A DNA stretch of 64,000 nucleotides from Promethearchaeota archaeon (GTDB lineage Archaea > Asgardarchaeota > Lokiarchaeia > Sigyniarchaeales > SOKP01). Under the pieces are notes generated by a model. That model ran no database searches and was not told where the DNA came from. It worked only from the letters and a program-made list of their open reading frames with translations. Position 1 is the first letter of the stretch. Each line of letters starts with the position of its first letter. Below are positions 18,486 through 27,523 of the stretch, one piece after another. The stretch is from the NCBI GenBank assembly GCA_030603385.1, contig JAUVXW010000006.1:1-64000 (forward strand), written 5' to 3'. The translations under genes were made by a program, and so were the position numbers.

Positions 18486-18644
18486 CTATAAAACAATCAG
18501 AATTATACCAGTGCTCCTTTTGGGGGAAAAAATATTCCTAGACTCACATCGTATACATCTTAGAAAATAATTAGATTCATTCTTCTCCAATATAACGTCT
18601 CTCCATATATATCCACAACCCTTACATATATATTGAGGCCTCAT
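18486..18644 (-). CDS. Small zinc-ribbon ORF (52 aa), not in ORF track
   Basis: MRPQYICKGCGYIWRDVILEKNESNYFLRCIRCESRNIFSPKRSTGIILIVL; two CxxC pairs. Confidence 0.4.
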   Translation of the reverse strand: MRPQYICKGCGYIWRDVILEKNESNYFLRCIRCESRNIFSPKRSTGIILIVL

Positions 18645-18660
18645 ATTATATACACATACT

Positions 18661-18690
18661 AATCGCTGTAAAATTAATCGCTGTAAAATT
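18661..18690 (+). repeat. Perfect 15-bp tandem duplication (aatcgctgtaaaatt x2)
   Basis: Direct read. Confidence 0.9.
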
Positions 18691-18811
18691 CAATATTTTA
18701 TGAGTTTTTTTTAAGATAATTAATTGCTATTTGAATAATAGCCTAAAATCTTTCAAAAAAGTTTATTAGTGAACTTGATATAGTTTTAATTTAGCTAAAA
18801 GAATCCATTTT

Positions 18812-19921
18812 TTGAATATGCCCAATATCACATCTCTAATCGCTCGAAGAATTAAACCTATTTGTGCAGTATGGGAAATTACGTTAAGATGTAATGGCAA
18901 TTGTATTCATTGCGGCTCAAAAGCTGGAAAGAGTCGCCTTAACGAGTTGAATACTCATGAAGCTTTGACGTTGGTAAAAGAATTATATGATTGCGGTTAT
19001 AAAGGAGTTGCATTAATGGGTGGAGAACCATTAATTAGAGAAGATTGGTATGATATTGCTAAAGAAATAAAAAAATATAATATGGATTTATCAATTGTAA
19101 CAAACGGATTAAACTTAATTCAACATATTCAAAATCTAAAAAAGTTAGATGCAGATTGTGTAAGTTTAAGTTTAGATGGAGGTACTCCAAAAACACATGA
19201 TTACATTCGGGGAGTTCAAGGATCATTTGAAAAAACACTAGAAGCTATTGGTAAGTTAAAGGATTTAAAAATACCTATAAGTGTTATCACGAGTGTTAAT
19301 AAAATTAATTTTAAGGAATTGAACTTAATAAAAAATTTACTTTTAGATAGAAATATTGCTTGGCAAATTCAAATTTGTATCCCAATTGGACGTTTTCCTA
19401 AAGAATTAGTTATAACAAGGGAGGAATTTTACACCATAGCATTATTTATAGCGATTAATCAAAAAAAATATTCGTATAGAAGATTACCATTAATAGGAGC
19501 CCATTGTTTTGGACATTTCTCAAGATTTATACCAAATTTGGGATTAACTCCGTGGGTTGGATGTCAGGCAGGATTATCCGTTTTGGGGATTCAAAGTAAT
19601 GGAAATATTAAAGGATGTTTAACACTTCCAGATGAGTTTATTCAAGGAAACGTAAGAACTCAGAGTTTAAAAGAAATTTTAACTCGGTTAAGATCTAATA
19701 AGAGAAAGTTAAATCGATTGTGTGTAAATTGTGATTTAGTAAATTCATGTATGGGAGGTTGTTTGGGAACAGCTTATGCACTAAACTGTTTTGAAGATCC
19801 TTATTGTTTAAGATCAATCGAAAAAAAATTATTTAATTTAGAAGAATTGCCTATTAGGGGAAAATTAGATTCAACATTCTCAAAATTCAAAAATTTATAT
19901 TACAATTCAATATTCAAATAA
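18812..19921 (+). CDS. Radical SAM/SPASM-type protein, candidate peptide maturase (ATG at 18818 is the more likely start)
   Basis: WEITLRCNGNCIHCGSKAGKSR, ALMGGEPL; C-terminal GCLTLPDE...CVNCDLVNSCMGGCLGTAYALNCFEDPYC. Confidence 0.88.
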   Translation: MNMPNITSLIARRIKPICAVWEITLRCNGNCIHCGSKAGKSRLNELNTHEALTLVKELYDCGYKGVALMGGEPLIREDWYDIAKEIKKYNMDLSIVTNGLNLIQHIQNLKKLDADCVSLSLDGGTPKTHDYIRGVQGSFEKTLEAIGKLKDLKIPISVITSVNKINFKELNLIKNLLLDRNIAWQIQICIPIGRFPKELVITREEFYTIALFIAINQKKYSYRRLPLIGAHCFGHFSRFIPNLGLTPWVGCQAGLSVLGIQSNGNIKGCLTLPDEFIQGNVRTQSLKEILTRLRSNKRKLNRLCVNCDLVNSCMGGCLGTAYALNCFEDPYCLRSIEKKLFNLEELPIRGKLDSTFSKFKNLYYNSIFK

Positions 19922-19955
19922 TTTATATTTTAAGAAAAATGGTGAAATTACTACA

Positions 19956-20204
19956 ATGTTTAAAGATTTTTTTCAATTATATCAAATTGGTAAGGAATTA
20001 GGATTAAATAAGAAAGAAATAAAGAATATATTCTTATTTGACAATTCAAGGCATTATATATTATACACGATCTTATTGATTGTATCCATTGTTGCATTTG
20101 GGATTTTAATGATTATTTTAGGTATACAAGCCTTTAGAAATACATATCCCTCAGGAACATTGTATTCAACAGTAAAGAAAAAGGATTTTAACCGAAGAAA
20201 GTGA
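19956..20204 (+). CDS. Small single-TM peptide, copy 1 (candidate RiPP precursor)
   Basis: MFKDFFQLYQIGKELGLNKKEI...TM...NTYPSGTLYSTVKKKDF. Confidence 0.72.
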   Translation: MFKDFFQLYQIGKELGLNKKEIKNIFLFDNSRHYILYTILLIVSIVAFGILMIILGIQAFRNTYPSGTLYSTVKKKDFNRRK

Positions 20205-20304
20205 ATTTAATAAATGTAATTTAGAAAATATATAATTTTAAATTATCGTTAGTAAAAGAACTCTAAATAGAGGCGTTTTTATAATATTAAGATTAGGAGG
20301 GGAA

Positions 20305-20586
20305 ATGTTTAAAGGAATTATTCAATTGTACCAAGTAGGTAAAGAATTAGGCTTAACAAGAAAAGAAATTAATGGATTATTTTTCTTTAGAAAAGAGGCT
20401 CATAGTTTAAGATATAAAATCATATTCTATATTATTTTGATAATTACTATGTCCTTAATTGGATTAACATTAGTATTAATAAGAATTAGCATTACTAGAG
20501 ATACTTATCCTAGCGGAACAAAATATTCTACCATTAGGATAAAGGATTTTAAGAAGAAATTAAAGATTTTTATTCAAATAAAATAA
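20305..20586 (+). CDS. Small single-TM peptide, copy 2 (divergent)
   Basis: MFKGIIQLYQVGKELGLTRKEI...TM...DTYPSGTKYSTIRIKDF. Confidence 0.72.
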   Translation: MFKGIIQLYQVGKELGLTRKEINGLFFFRKEAHSLRYKIIFYIILIITMSLIGLTLVLIRISITRDTYPSGTKYSTIRIKDFKKKLKIFIQIK

Positions 20587-20616
20587 AATTTTAAAAAATG
20601 AGGTGAAATTACTACA

Positions 20617-20871
20617 ATGTTTAAAGGATTTTTTCAATTACATCAAATTGGTAAGGAATTAGGATTAAATAAGAAAGAAATAAAAAAGATATTCTTATTT
20701 GACAATTCAAAGCATTATATATTATATACAATCTTATTGATTGTATCTATTGTTGCATTTGGGATTTTAATGATTATTTTAGGTATACAAGCCTATAAAA
20801 ATACATATCCCTCAGGATCATATTACTCAACAGTAAAGAAAAAGGATTTCAAACGAAGAAGGCGAATTTAA
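20617..20871 (+). CDS. Small single-TM peptide, copy 3 (near-identical to copy 1)
   Basis: MFKGFFQLHQIGKELGLNKKEI...TM...NTYPSGSYYSTVKKKDF. Confidence 0.72.
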   Translation: MFKGFFQLHQIGKELGLNKKEIKKIFLFDNSKHYILYTILLIVSIVAFGILMIILGIQAYKNTYPSGSYYSTVKKKDFKRRRRI

Positions 20872-20915
20872 TTAAGGATTTTAAGAAGAAATTTAGATGT
20901 GAATACTCTTAAAAA

Positions 20916-22262
20916 ATGAGAATAAATGTAGGTTGTGGAAAAAAATTCGAACCAGAATATTATAATATAGATTTATATGAAGATTTAATAGCAGATAAGC
21001 TAATGTCTGCTGTTAATCTTGAAATCGATGACAATATCTGTGAGGAAGTAAAAGCAATTCAAATTATTGAACATTTATCTTTTTTTGAAGCTATTTATGC
21101 TCTAAATGAATTCTTTCGTGTCTTGCAGTTGAAGGGTAAATTAATTATTGAAATCCCTGATCTGATGAAAGCATGTCAATTGTATTTAAACTCTAATGAT
21201 GAACAGAAAAAGATTGTATTAGGGTGGATTTATGGAATACCAGATAAAGGATTGCAACACAAATTCTGTTTTCCTGCTTACTTATTAACAGAAATATTAG
21301 AAAATATCGGATTTATAAATATTAAAACTACAAAATTTTCTAACTCTGAATCGATTCCAATATTGAGATTTGAATGCTATAAACCTGTAAATTGGGATGA
21401 TGCTGAAATCTTCCAGATCTTGGCAAAAATGCACAAAATACTACGATCTGAAAACTATATTGATTTTACTAATTCTCTTATGGTTAAGGAACAAGAAGAT
21501 TTATTATCTTTATATTTAGTTAGATTACTTGAATTTCGAAAAAAGAAGAAAAAAGAAATTTTTTTTGAGATGCTTATTGAATCCTTGATAAAATGGCCCC
21601 AATCTGTTAAAATATTATTAAGAGTTCTAAAAGATAAAAATTTCATTTCTCAGTTGGAGAACAAACATATTCTTAATGTAACAGATCTCTTAATTCAGTT
21701 AAATTTTCCCAATATTTTGTGCTACTCATTGAAAAATGTATTTATTTATCCCGGAACTCAGAAAATAGCATTTTCCTCAATTGAATCCTTTGCGAGGAAG
21801 ATAATAAAAAAATTGATACAAAATGATGAAGAAAAAGATAAAATAATAAGTAAATTGAAAATGTTGTCTGATAAAACTGAATATCCAGAGATAGAATTCT
21901 TTTCTCTTAAAGTTTTAGAAAAGAAGGCATTAGATTATTTTTATCTTGGAATTAAAGCTTTTTATGGAGAAAATTACAAAATCGCATATAATCGTTTTCT
22001 GAGAGCTATAAAACTTTATAGAGATGATTTCTTATATTTTTGGAATCTTGCTAAGATTTTAGTAAAGCTACATCAAAAGAATGAGGCAATTAGATATTAT
22101 AAGAGAACACTTAGGTTAGTAAAGATAACTAAAATTGGCAAAAAAAATACTATTCGAAACGAAATCATTAAAGAACTTAATTGTTTAAAGAAAGATAAAG
22201 AAGCTGCTCAAGAATTCAAACCAGTAATGTCCATCGAAAATCTATTAAATAAAGTTAATTGA
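20916..22262 (+). CDS. SAM-dependent methyltransferase with C-terminal alpha-helical/TPR-like region
   Basis: INVGCGKKFEPEYYNIDLYED...IQIIEHLSFFEAIYALNEFFRVLQLKGKLIIEIPD; DYFYLGIKAFYGENYKIAYNRFLRAIKLY TPR-like. Confidence 0.8.
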   Translation: MRINVGCGKKFEPEYYNIDLYEDLIADKLMSAVNLEIDDNICEEVKAIQIIEHLSFFEAIYALNEFFRVLQLKGKLIIEIPDLMKACQLYLNSNDEQKKIVLGWIYGIPDKGLQHKFCFPAYLLTEILENIGFINIKTTKFSNSESIPILRFECYKPVNWDDAEIFQILAKMHKILRSENYIDFTNSLMVKEQEDLLSLYLVRLLEFRKKKKKEIFFEMLIESLIKWPQSVKILLRVLKDKNFISQLENKHILNVTDLLIQLNFPNILCYSLKNVFIYPGTQKIAFSSIESFARKIIKKLIQNDEEKDKIISKLKMLSDKTEYPEIEFFSLKVLEKKALDYFYLGIKAFYGENYKIAYNRFLRAIKLYRDDFLYFWNLAKILVKLHQKNEAIRYYKRTLRLVKITKIGKKNTIRNEIIKELNCLKKDKEAAQEFKPVMSIENLLNKVN

Positions 22263-22452
22263 ATTAACTCAAATAGAGAAAATCTTGTTAAGGATTTTTC
22301 ATCTATTTAATTTTTGAGAAAGAAACATTTAAAAGTTTTATTCAATCACTTTGAATTTTTGAATTTTTATGTTAGATGGAGAAAAATAGAATCTAATCTC
22401 ACTGTCTTTAATCATTGTGAAAATATTAACAAATGATGAAAATACAATTGCA

Positions 22453-23235
22453 CTAATTATTGAGTTTTGATAGGTGTTTTTTATTGATTGGGCATACATC
22501 TAAGCATGTGGTACAACCAATAGTATATTCTAATAAGAAGGTATTCGAAATCAATTCAATATTCTTTAAATATTCCTGATCATAAGGATGTAATATATTG
22601 ATCCCATGCTTAACTGTATTTGGTAGACAGGTCATCTTTTTAAAATTACCACTTTTGTCAAATGCTTTATTAGGGCACTTATCAACACACAAATTACATT
22701 CTTTGCATACATTATCTTTCATTATCGGATCTGCAATTAGTTTTGCGGTTGTTATTACAGCTGACAACCTCAATAATGTGCCATGGATTGGATGAATTAA
22801 CAACCCATTTTTTGCGATTTTTCCGAGACCTGCTGCCAATCCTGCATGTTTTAATGAAATAATTCCCCACGGTTGAAAATTCTCTATTGCTAGAGGATTA
22901 TACGATGGAATGGAAATCGAATAATAGCCAAGAGATTCAACATAATGAGCTAATCTGACTCCTGTAATATCTAAAAATTTATATAAACTATGATAGGCTC
23001 TATGAACAAGGTTAGTATGATGATTTTTCAATCTAAAAATTGATCTTGGCATTGATTTACCAAAAACAATAACTGAATTAGCATCTTCCAAGATATTTTT
23101 TGGTTGATGAGATTCCGGTGCTTCCAGGAAAAGATCGTTATTCACATCTGCAATCCCAACTATATCCATGTCGGCTTTTAAAACAAATTTTTTTACTTTA
23201 TCTGTTAGCTCTTGATTTCGATTCGTTTCTGACAT
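22453..23235 (-). CDS. QueG-like [4Fe-4S] protein (epoxyqueuosine reductase-related)
   Basis: CKECNLCVDKCPNKAF and CTTCLDVCPINK; N-terminal ADMDIVGIADVN. Confidence 0.7.
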   Translation of the reverse strand: MSETNRNQELTDKVKKFVLKADMDIVGIADVNNDLFLEAPESHQPKNILEDANSVIVFGKSMPRSIFRLKNHHTNLVHRAYHSLYKFLDITGVRLAHYVESLGYYSISIPSYNPLAIENFQPWGIISLKHAGLAAGLGKIAKNGLLIHPIHGTLLRLSAVITTAKLIADPIMKDNVCKECNLCVDKCPNKAFDKSGNFKKMTCLPNTVKHGINILHPYDQEYLKNIELISNTFLLEYTIGCTTCLDVCPINKKHLSKLNN

Positions 23236-23333
23236 ATTAAATCCCCATAATTAAAATTCCTAATTATAACTCATTTCTTTGTTAAGAAATAATTATTTAA
23301 TTATCTATTTTTTGAAAAAAAAAAAATTTGATT

Positions 23334-24509
23334 TTAATCACGTTGACCAAGAATAGTCACTGAACAAACGGCATAAGCGCCTCCCAAATTGTGAGCTAAG
23401 CCAAGTTTAGGTTCAGGAACTTGTCTTCCTTCAGCTCTTCCTTGAAGTTGTTTAGTAACCTCCTGGACCATTCTGCAACCGGTACTTCCTATTGGATGGC
23501 CAAATGATTTAAGTCCACCACTTGGATTCACTGCTGTTTCCCCATCCCAATTAAACGTACCATTTTTTAATTCTTCAGCTGCTTTCCCTCGCTCACAAAA
23601 TTGCAGATCTTGACAGTTCAATAACTCAGTTATTGTAAAACAATCGTGAACTTCTGCTAAGTCAATTTCCTTCCTGGGATTTATAATACCTGCTTCTTCG
23701 TATGCCATTTTTGCCGCATCAACAGTAGCTGGAGCTGATATGAAATCAAAATTTGTATCATACCAGGGGTAAGCCGTATGTACAGAAAGTGAATTGGATT
23801 TAACAAGAATATAATCATCGGCGTGAGCATAAGATTCTGCTAGTTCGGGTCGGGTTAGGATTAGTGCAGCAGAACCATCACTCATTGCGCAACAATCAAA
23901 TCGTCCTAAAGGATCTGCAATCATAGGAGCATTTAAAGCTTGTTCTAATGTAATTTTAATTCTGAAATGGGCTTTTGGATGATAATAACCATTCTCATGG
24001 TTCTTTACAGCCACACGTGCTAAATCCTCTTTATTCCAACCATATTCATGAAAACTACGAGTAGCAAGTAAGCAAAACATCGCTGGAGCTGATGGACGCG
24101 GTAATACAGGATGACCCATTACTGTAGTACCAGGAAGACCTCTTCCTCCCTCATCCATCAATTTTTCCACACCACAAGCCATAGCCACGTCATAGGCTCC
24201 AGAAGCAACCCCAAAACATGCATTACGAAAGGCATCCATACCTGAGGCGCAGTAGTTCTCGACTCGAGTTATTGGTTTACCACCTAACCTTAATGAATCT
24301 TCTAAAGTAGTTCCAGAAACACCTGTAAAGAAGTAATAAACTCCAAGCCAAGCTGCATCAACTTCCTCTTTAGTGATACCAGCATCTTTTATAGCTCCTT
24401 GAGTTGCTTCAAAAAGTAAATCTTCTTTGCTTTTATTCCATAATTCACCATATTTTGTAGCATCACATCCAATAACGGCAACTTTATCTTTAATACCATG
24501 TGCAACCAT
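23334..24509 (-). CDS. Thiolase / acetyl-CoA acetyltransferase (SCP2/archaeal type)
   Basis: VENYCASGMDAFRNACFGV; NPSGGLKSFGHPIGSTGCRMVQE. Confidence 0.93.
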   Translation of the reverse strand: MVAHGIKDKVAVIGCDATKYGELWNKSKEDLLFEATQGAIKDAGITKEEVDAAWLGVYYFFTGVSGTTLEDSLRLGGKPITRVENYCASGMDAFRNACFGVASGAYDVAMACGVEKLMDEGGRGLPGTTVMGHPVLPRPSAPAMFCLLATRSFHEYGWNKEDLARVAVKNHENGYYHPKAHFRIKITLEQALNAPMIADPLGRFDCCAMSDGSAALILTRPELAESYAHADDYILVKSNSLSVHTAYPWYDTNFDFISAPATVDAAKMAYEEAGIINPRKEIDLAEVHDCFTITELLNCQDLQFCERGKAAEELKNGTFNWDGETAVNPSGGLKSFGHPIGSTGCRMVQEVTKQLQGRAEGRQVPEPKLGLAHNLGGAYAVCSVTILGQRD

Positions 24510-24567
24510 GTATTTAACCTCATTTGTTAAATAAATTTAATAAAAAAAATATTTGATTTTTAATTTT

Positions 24568-25755
24568 TCAATCCCTCTGTCCCAAAATCGTGACTGAGGC
24601 AACACTGAAAGCACCCCCAAGATTGTGACATAAACCAATCTTAGCATCAGGAACTTGTCTCCCTTCAGCACGACCTTGCAATTGTTTAGTTATCTCTTGA
24701 AGCATTCTACAACCTGTTGAACCGATTGGATGCCCAAATGATTTCAAACCTCCACTTGGATTGATTGCTGTTTCTCCATCCCAATTAAATGTTCCATTCT
24801 TTAATTCTTCAGCAGCCATACCACGGTCGCAAAATTGCAGGTCTTGGTCATTGATAAGTTCGGTAATGGTAAAACAATCGTGAACCTCTGCTGCTTCAAT
24901 CTCTTTTCTAGGATTGGTAATCCCCGCCTCTTTATATGCCAATTTAGCAGCTTTAACCGTTGAGGGGAAACTCGTAAAATCTGCCCCAGGTCCATTAGGT
25001 GGAACATACCATGGAAAATTCGTCCTTGCTGATATTTGATTTGATTTTACTACTATATAATCGTCCGCATGTGCGTAACTCTCAGCAAGTTCGGGTCTTG
25101 TTAAGATTAATGATGCTGCTCCGTCTGACATTGCACAACAGTCGAATCGGCCAAGAGGGTCAGCAATCATAGGAGCTTTCATCGCTTGTTCAATTGTAAT
25201 TTTACTTCTAAAATGGGCTTTTGGATGATATGAGCCATTATCATGATTTTTCACTGCTACTCGAGCTAGATCTTCTTTTGTCCATCCAAATTCATGAAAA
25301 CATCTTGTTGCTGCCATTGAAAACATTGCAGGAGCAGATGGTAATGGTAATACAGGATGCCCAAATATCTTAAATCCAGGTAATCCACTTGAACCTTCAT
25401 CCATAAGTTTTTCAACGCCACATGCGAGAACTACATCATAAGCACCACTAACAACACCAAAACATGCATTTCGAAAAGCATCCATACCTGAGGCGCAGTA
25501 GTTCTCGACTCGAGTTATTGGGATACCATCAAGCCTTAAAATATCTTCAACTGTAGCACCTGACATACCAGTAAAATAATAGTAGATCCCTGCCCAAACT
25601 GCCTCAATCTCCTCTTTTTTGATTCCAGCATCTTTAAGAGCACCTTGAGTTGCTTCAAAAAGTAAATCTTCCCTTCCCTTATCCCATAATTCTCCATATT
25701 TCGTAGCATCACATCCAATAATAGCAACCTTATCTTTAATTCCTTTTACTGCCAA
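24568..25755 (-). CDS. Thiolase / acetyl-CoA acetyltransferase (tandem paralog)
   Basis: Highly similar to the preceding ORF along its length. Confidence 0.93.
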   Translation of the reverse strand: MAVKGIKDKVAIIGCDATKYGELWDKGREDLLFEATQGALKDAGIKKEEIEAVWAGIYYYFTGMSGATVEDILRLDGIPITRVENYCASGMDAFRNACFGVVSGAYDVVLACGVEKLMDEGSSGLPGFKIFGHPVLPLPSAPAMFSMAATRCFHEFGWTKEDLARVAVKNHDNGSYHPKAHFRSKITIEQAMKAPMIADPLGRFDCCAMSDGAASLILTRPELAESYAHADDYIVVKSNQISARTNFPWYVPPNGPGADFTSFPSTVKAAKLAYKEAGITNPRKEIEAAEVHDCFTITELINDQDLQFCDRGMAAEELKNGTFNWDGETAINPSGGLKSFGHPIGSTGCRMLQEITKQLQGRAEGRQVPDAKIGLCHNLGGAFSVASVTILGQRD

Positions 25756-25769
25756 CTTTTACACCTCCT

Positions 25770-27209
25770 TTAAAATCTCCCTCTTATTGGTCGACATTTC
25801 CAATAGTAATTCTTGAAGTCCGCACCTTCATGCTCTTTTCTAAAAGTTAATTCAACTTCCATTCCGATTTTTACATTATCTTCTGGATTTTCTATTTCTG
25901 TCATATTTAGCAAAATCCGCCCGCCACCATCAAGATCTATTACACAACGTGGAACAGGTGTAGCTAAATATGAACCCCCAACTAGATGATCTAGTGTGTA
26001 AGTAAATATTTTACCTTTTAGCGCAAGTTTAACAAGTTCCATTTGATCATCAGCTCTACACACGATACAAGAACGGAATGTAGAAGGATATTGAACAGTC
26101 CCACAACTTTTACATCGATTACCGTACATTTTATATACAGTAAGAGTATCACGCCACATTGTCACAGCTGAGCTTTTTCTTACATACCGGTCTTTTGCAA
26201 GGAGTTTTTTACTTTCAATATACACATTATAATTTTGTAGAGTTTTCATTGATTTTTGGTGCCCTGCCATGCCCATATGATTTTTGGATAGTTCTCTCAG
26301 AGCTCTTCTATCTTGAACATGCATCAATATCGCATCGGCACCATCACCATATCCAGCTAAAATTATTTTTGCTTCTTCTTTTGGGCGCTTCATAGCAGAA
26401 ATTAGCAACATAAAAGACATTGGAGTTCCGAGGTCACCAACTTGAAAAAATAATCCATTTTGGGCGACACCTTGGCTGAATTTCATTCTCTTGGAGATAC
26501 GACCATGTGTTCGGGGATTATTATAGTAGTATGCAGCTACATCAATATCTTCAGGATTCAAGTTATTTCTTTTCATAATCTCAGACATTACTCTTGTAAT
26601 ACTTTGAGTATAAATTTGGTTGTCCATTTTCGATTCAAAGGTTCTAATAAAATTATCTTCTTTAGCCCTTTTCCAGGGGCCTGTAACATTAACTGAGATA
26701 GAATAATAATCATCAATAATAATAGGCAGGTTTTCTCCTTCTGAAACCAAGAGAGCAGCAGCACCATCAGCATATCCAAATTCATACATAGTTGCAGGTT
26801 CTGCTTCTCTAGTATCTGAAGCGATAATAAGTATGCTGCTGATGTCTTTATTTGCTTTAATGGTATCCATTGCTCTTGCTAAGGCCGTTGTTCCTGCCTT
26901 CAAGGAATCTGTAAAATCTATAGTTATAATATCTTCTCTCATATCTAATACGGTAGCTATGAATGAGGCTGAATCTTTTTCAGTATACACTTGAGTTGTA
27001 GAAGCAAAATACAAACCGTCAATACTCTTTGGATCAATTCCGCTTAAACAATCTAATCCTGCCTCTACAGCCATAGTAAGACTATCTTCATCAACACTCG
27101 CAATAGCTTTAGTACCGGGGACTGTTGGAAAGTCCCACGCTTTAGCAATCAACTCACGGGGCATAAGATATTTTGGTAAATATGCGCCATAAGACTTTAT
27201 TCCTATCAT
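25770..27209 (-). CDS. HMG-CoA synthase-family protein fused to DUF35 Zn-ribbon/OB-fold domain
   Basis: N-terminal GIKSYGAYLPKYLMPRE...; C-terminal CKSCGTVQYPSTFRSCIVC + OB-like region. Confidence 0.85.
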   Translation of the reverse strand: MIGIKSYGAYLPKYLMPRELIAKAWDFPTVPGTKAIASVDEDSLTMAVEAGLDCLSGIDPKSIDGLYFASTTQVYTEKDSASFIATVLDMREDIITIDFTDSLKAGTTALARAMDTIKANKDISSILIIASDTREAEPATMYEFGYADGAAALLVSEGENLPIIIDDYYSISVNVTGPWKRAKEDNFIRTFESKMDNQIYTQSITRVMSEIMKRNNLNPEDIDVAAYYYNNPRTHGRISKRMKFSQGVAQNGLFFQVGDLGTPMSFMLLISAMKRPKEEAKIILAGYGDGADAILMHVQDRRALRELSKNHMGMAGHQKSMKTLQNYNVYIESKKLLAKDRYVRKSSAVTMWRDTLTVYKMYGNRCKSCGTVQYPSTFRSCIVCRADDQMELVKLALKGKIFTYTLDHLVGGSYLATPVPRCVIDLDGGGRILLNMTEIENPEDNVKIGMEVELTFRKEHEGADFKNYYWKCRPIRGRF

Positions 27210-27523
27210 TTATTTATTTCTCCCTTTTTTTTAATATTTAATTTATTATATGATTCTGAATTTTCCACAATTAAAATATTTCTTCAAATTTAGTACTGCA
27301 ATTACATAAAAAAAAAGTTATTAAGTAAAATTTTTAATAATTTCCTTTTGAGGATTAAAGAGATATAGTTTTTAGTTGGCAAAACTTACACTTTTTCTAT
27401 GGTTAAATAATTCTCCATTAGGATATTTGAAAATGGGAAAAGGATGGGAGACCTTTATAAGAATCTTTTTCTATTCGTCATACCTAATTATTCTTAATAT
27501 ACTAAATTGTATTCTATGATGAT

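Noticed and set aside
24801-26785. ORFs 24801..25007, 25536..25727, 26159..26395, 26460..26696, 26588..26785
   Set aside because: Alternative-frame or antisense shadows inside thiolase/HMGCS-like genes
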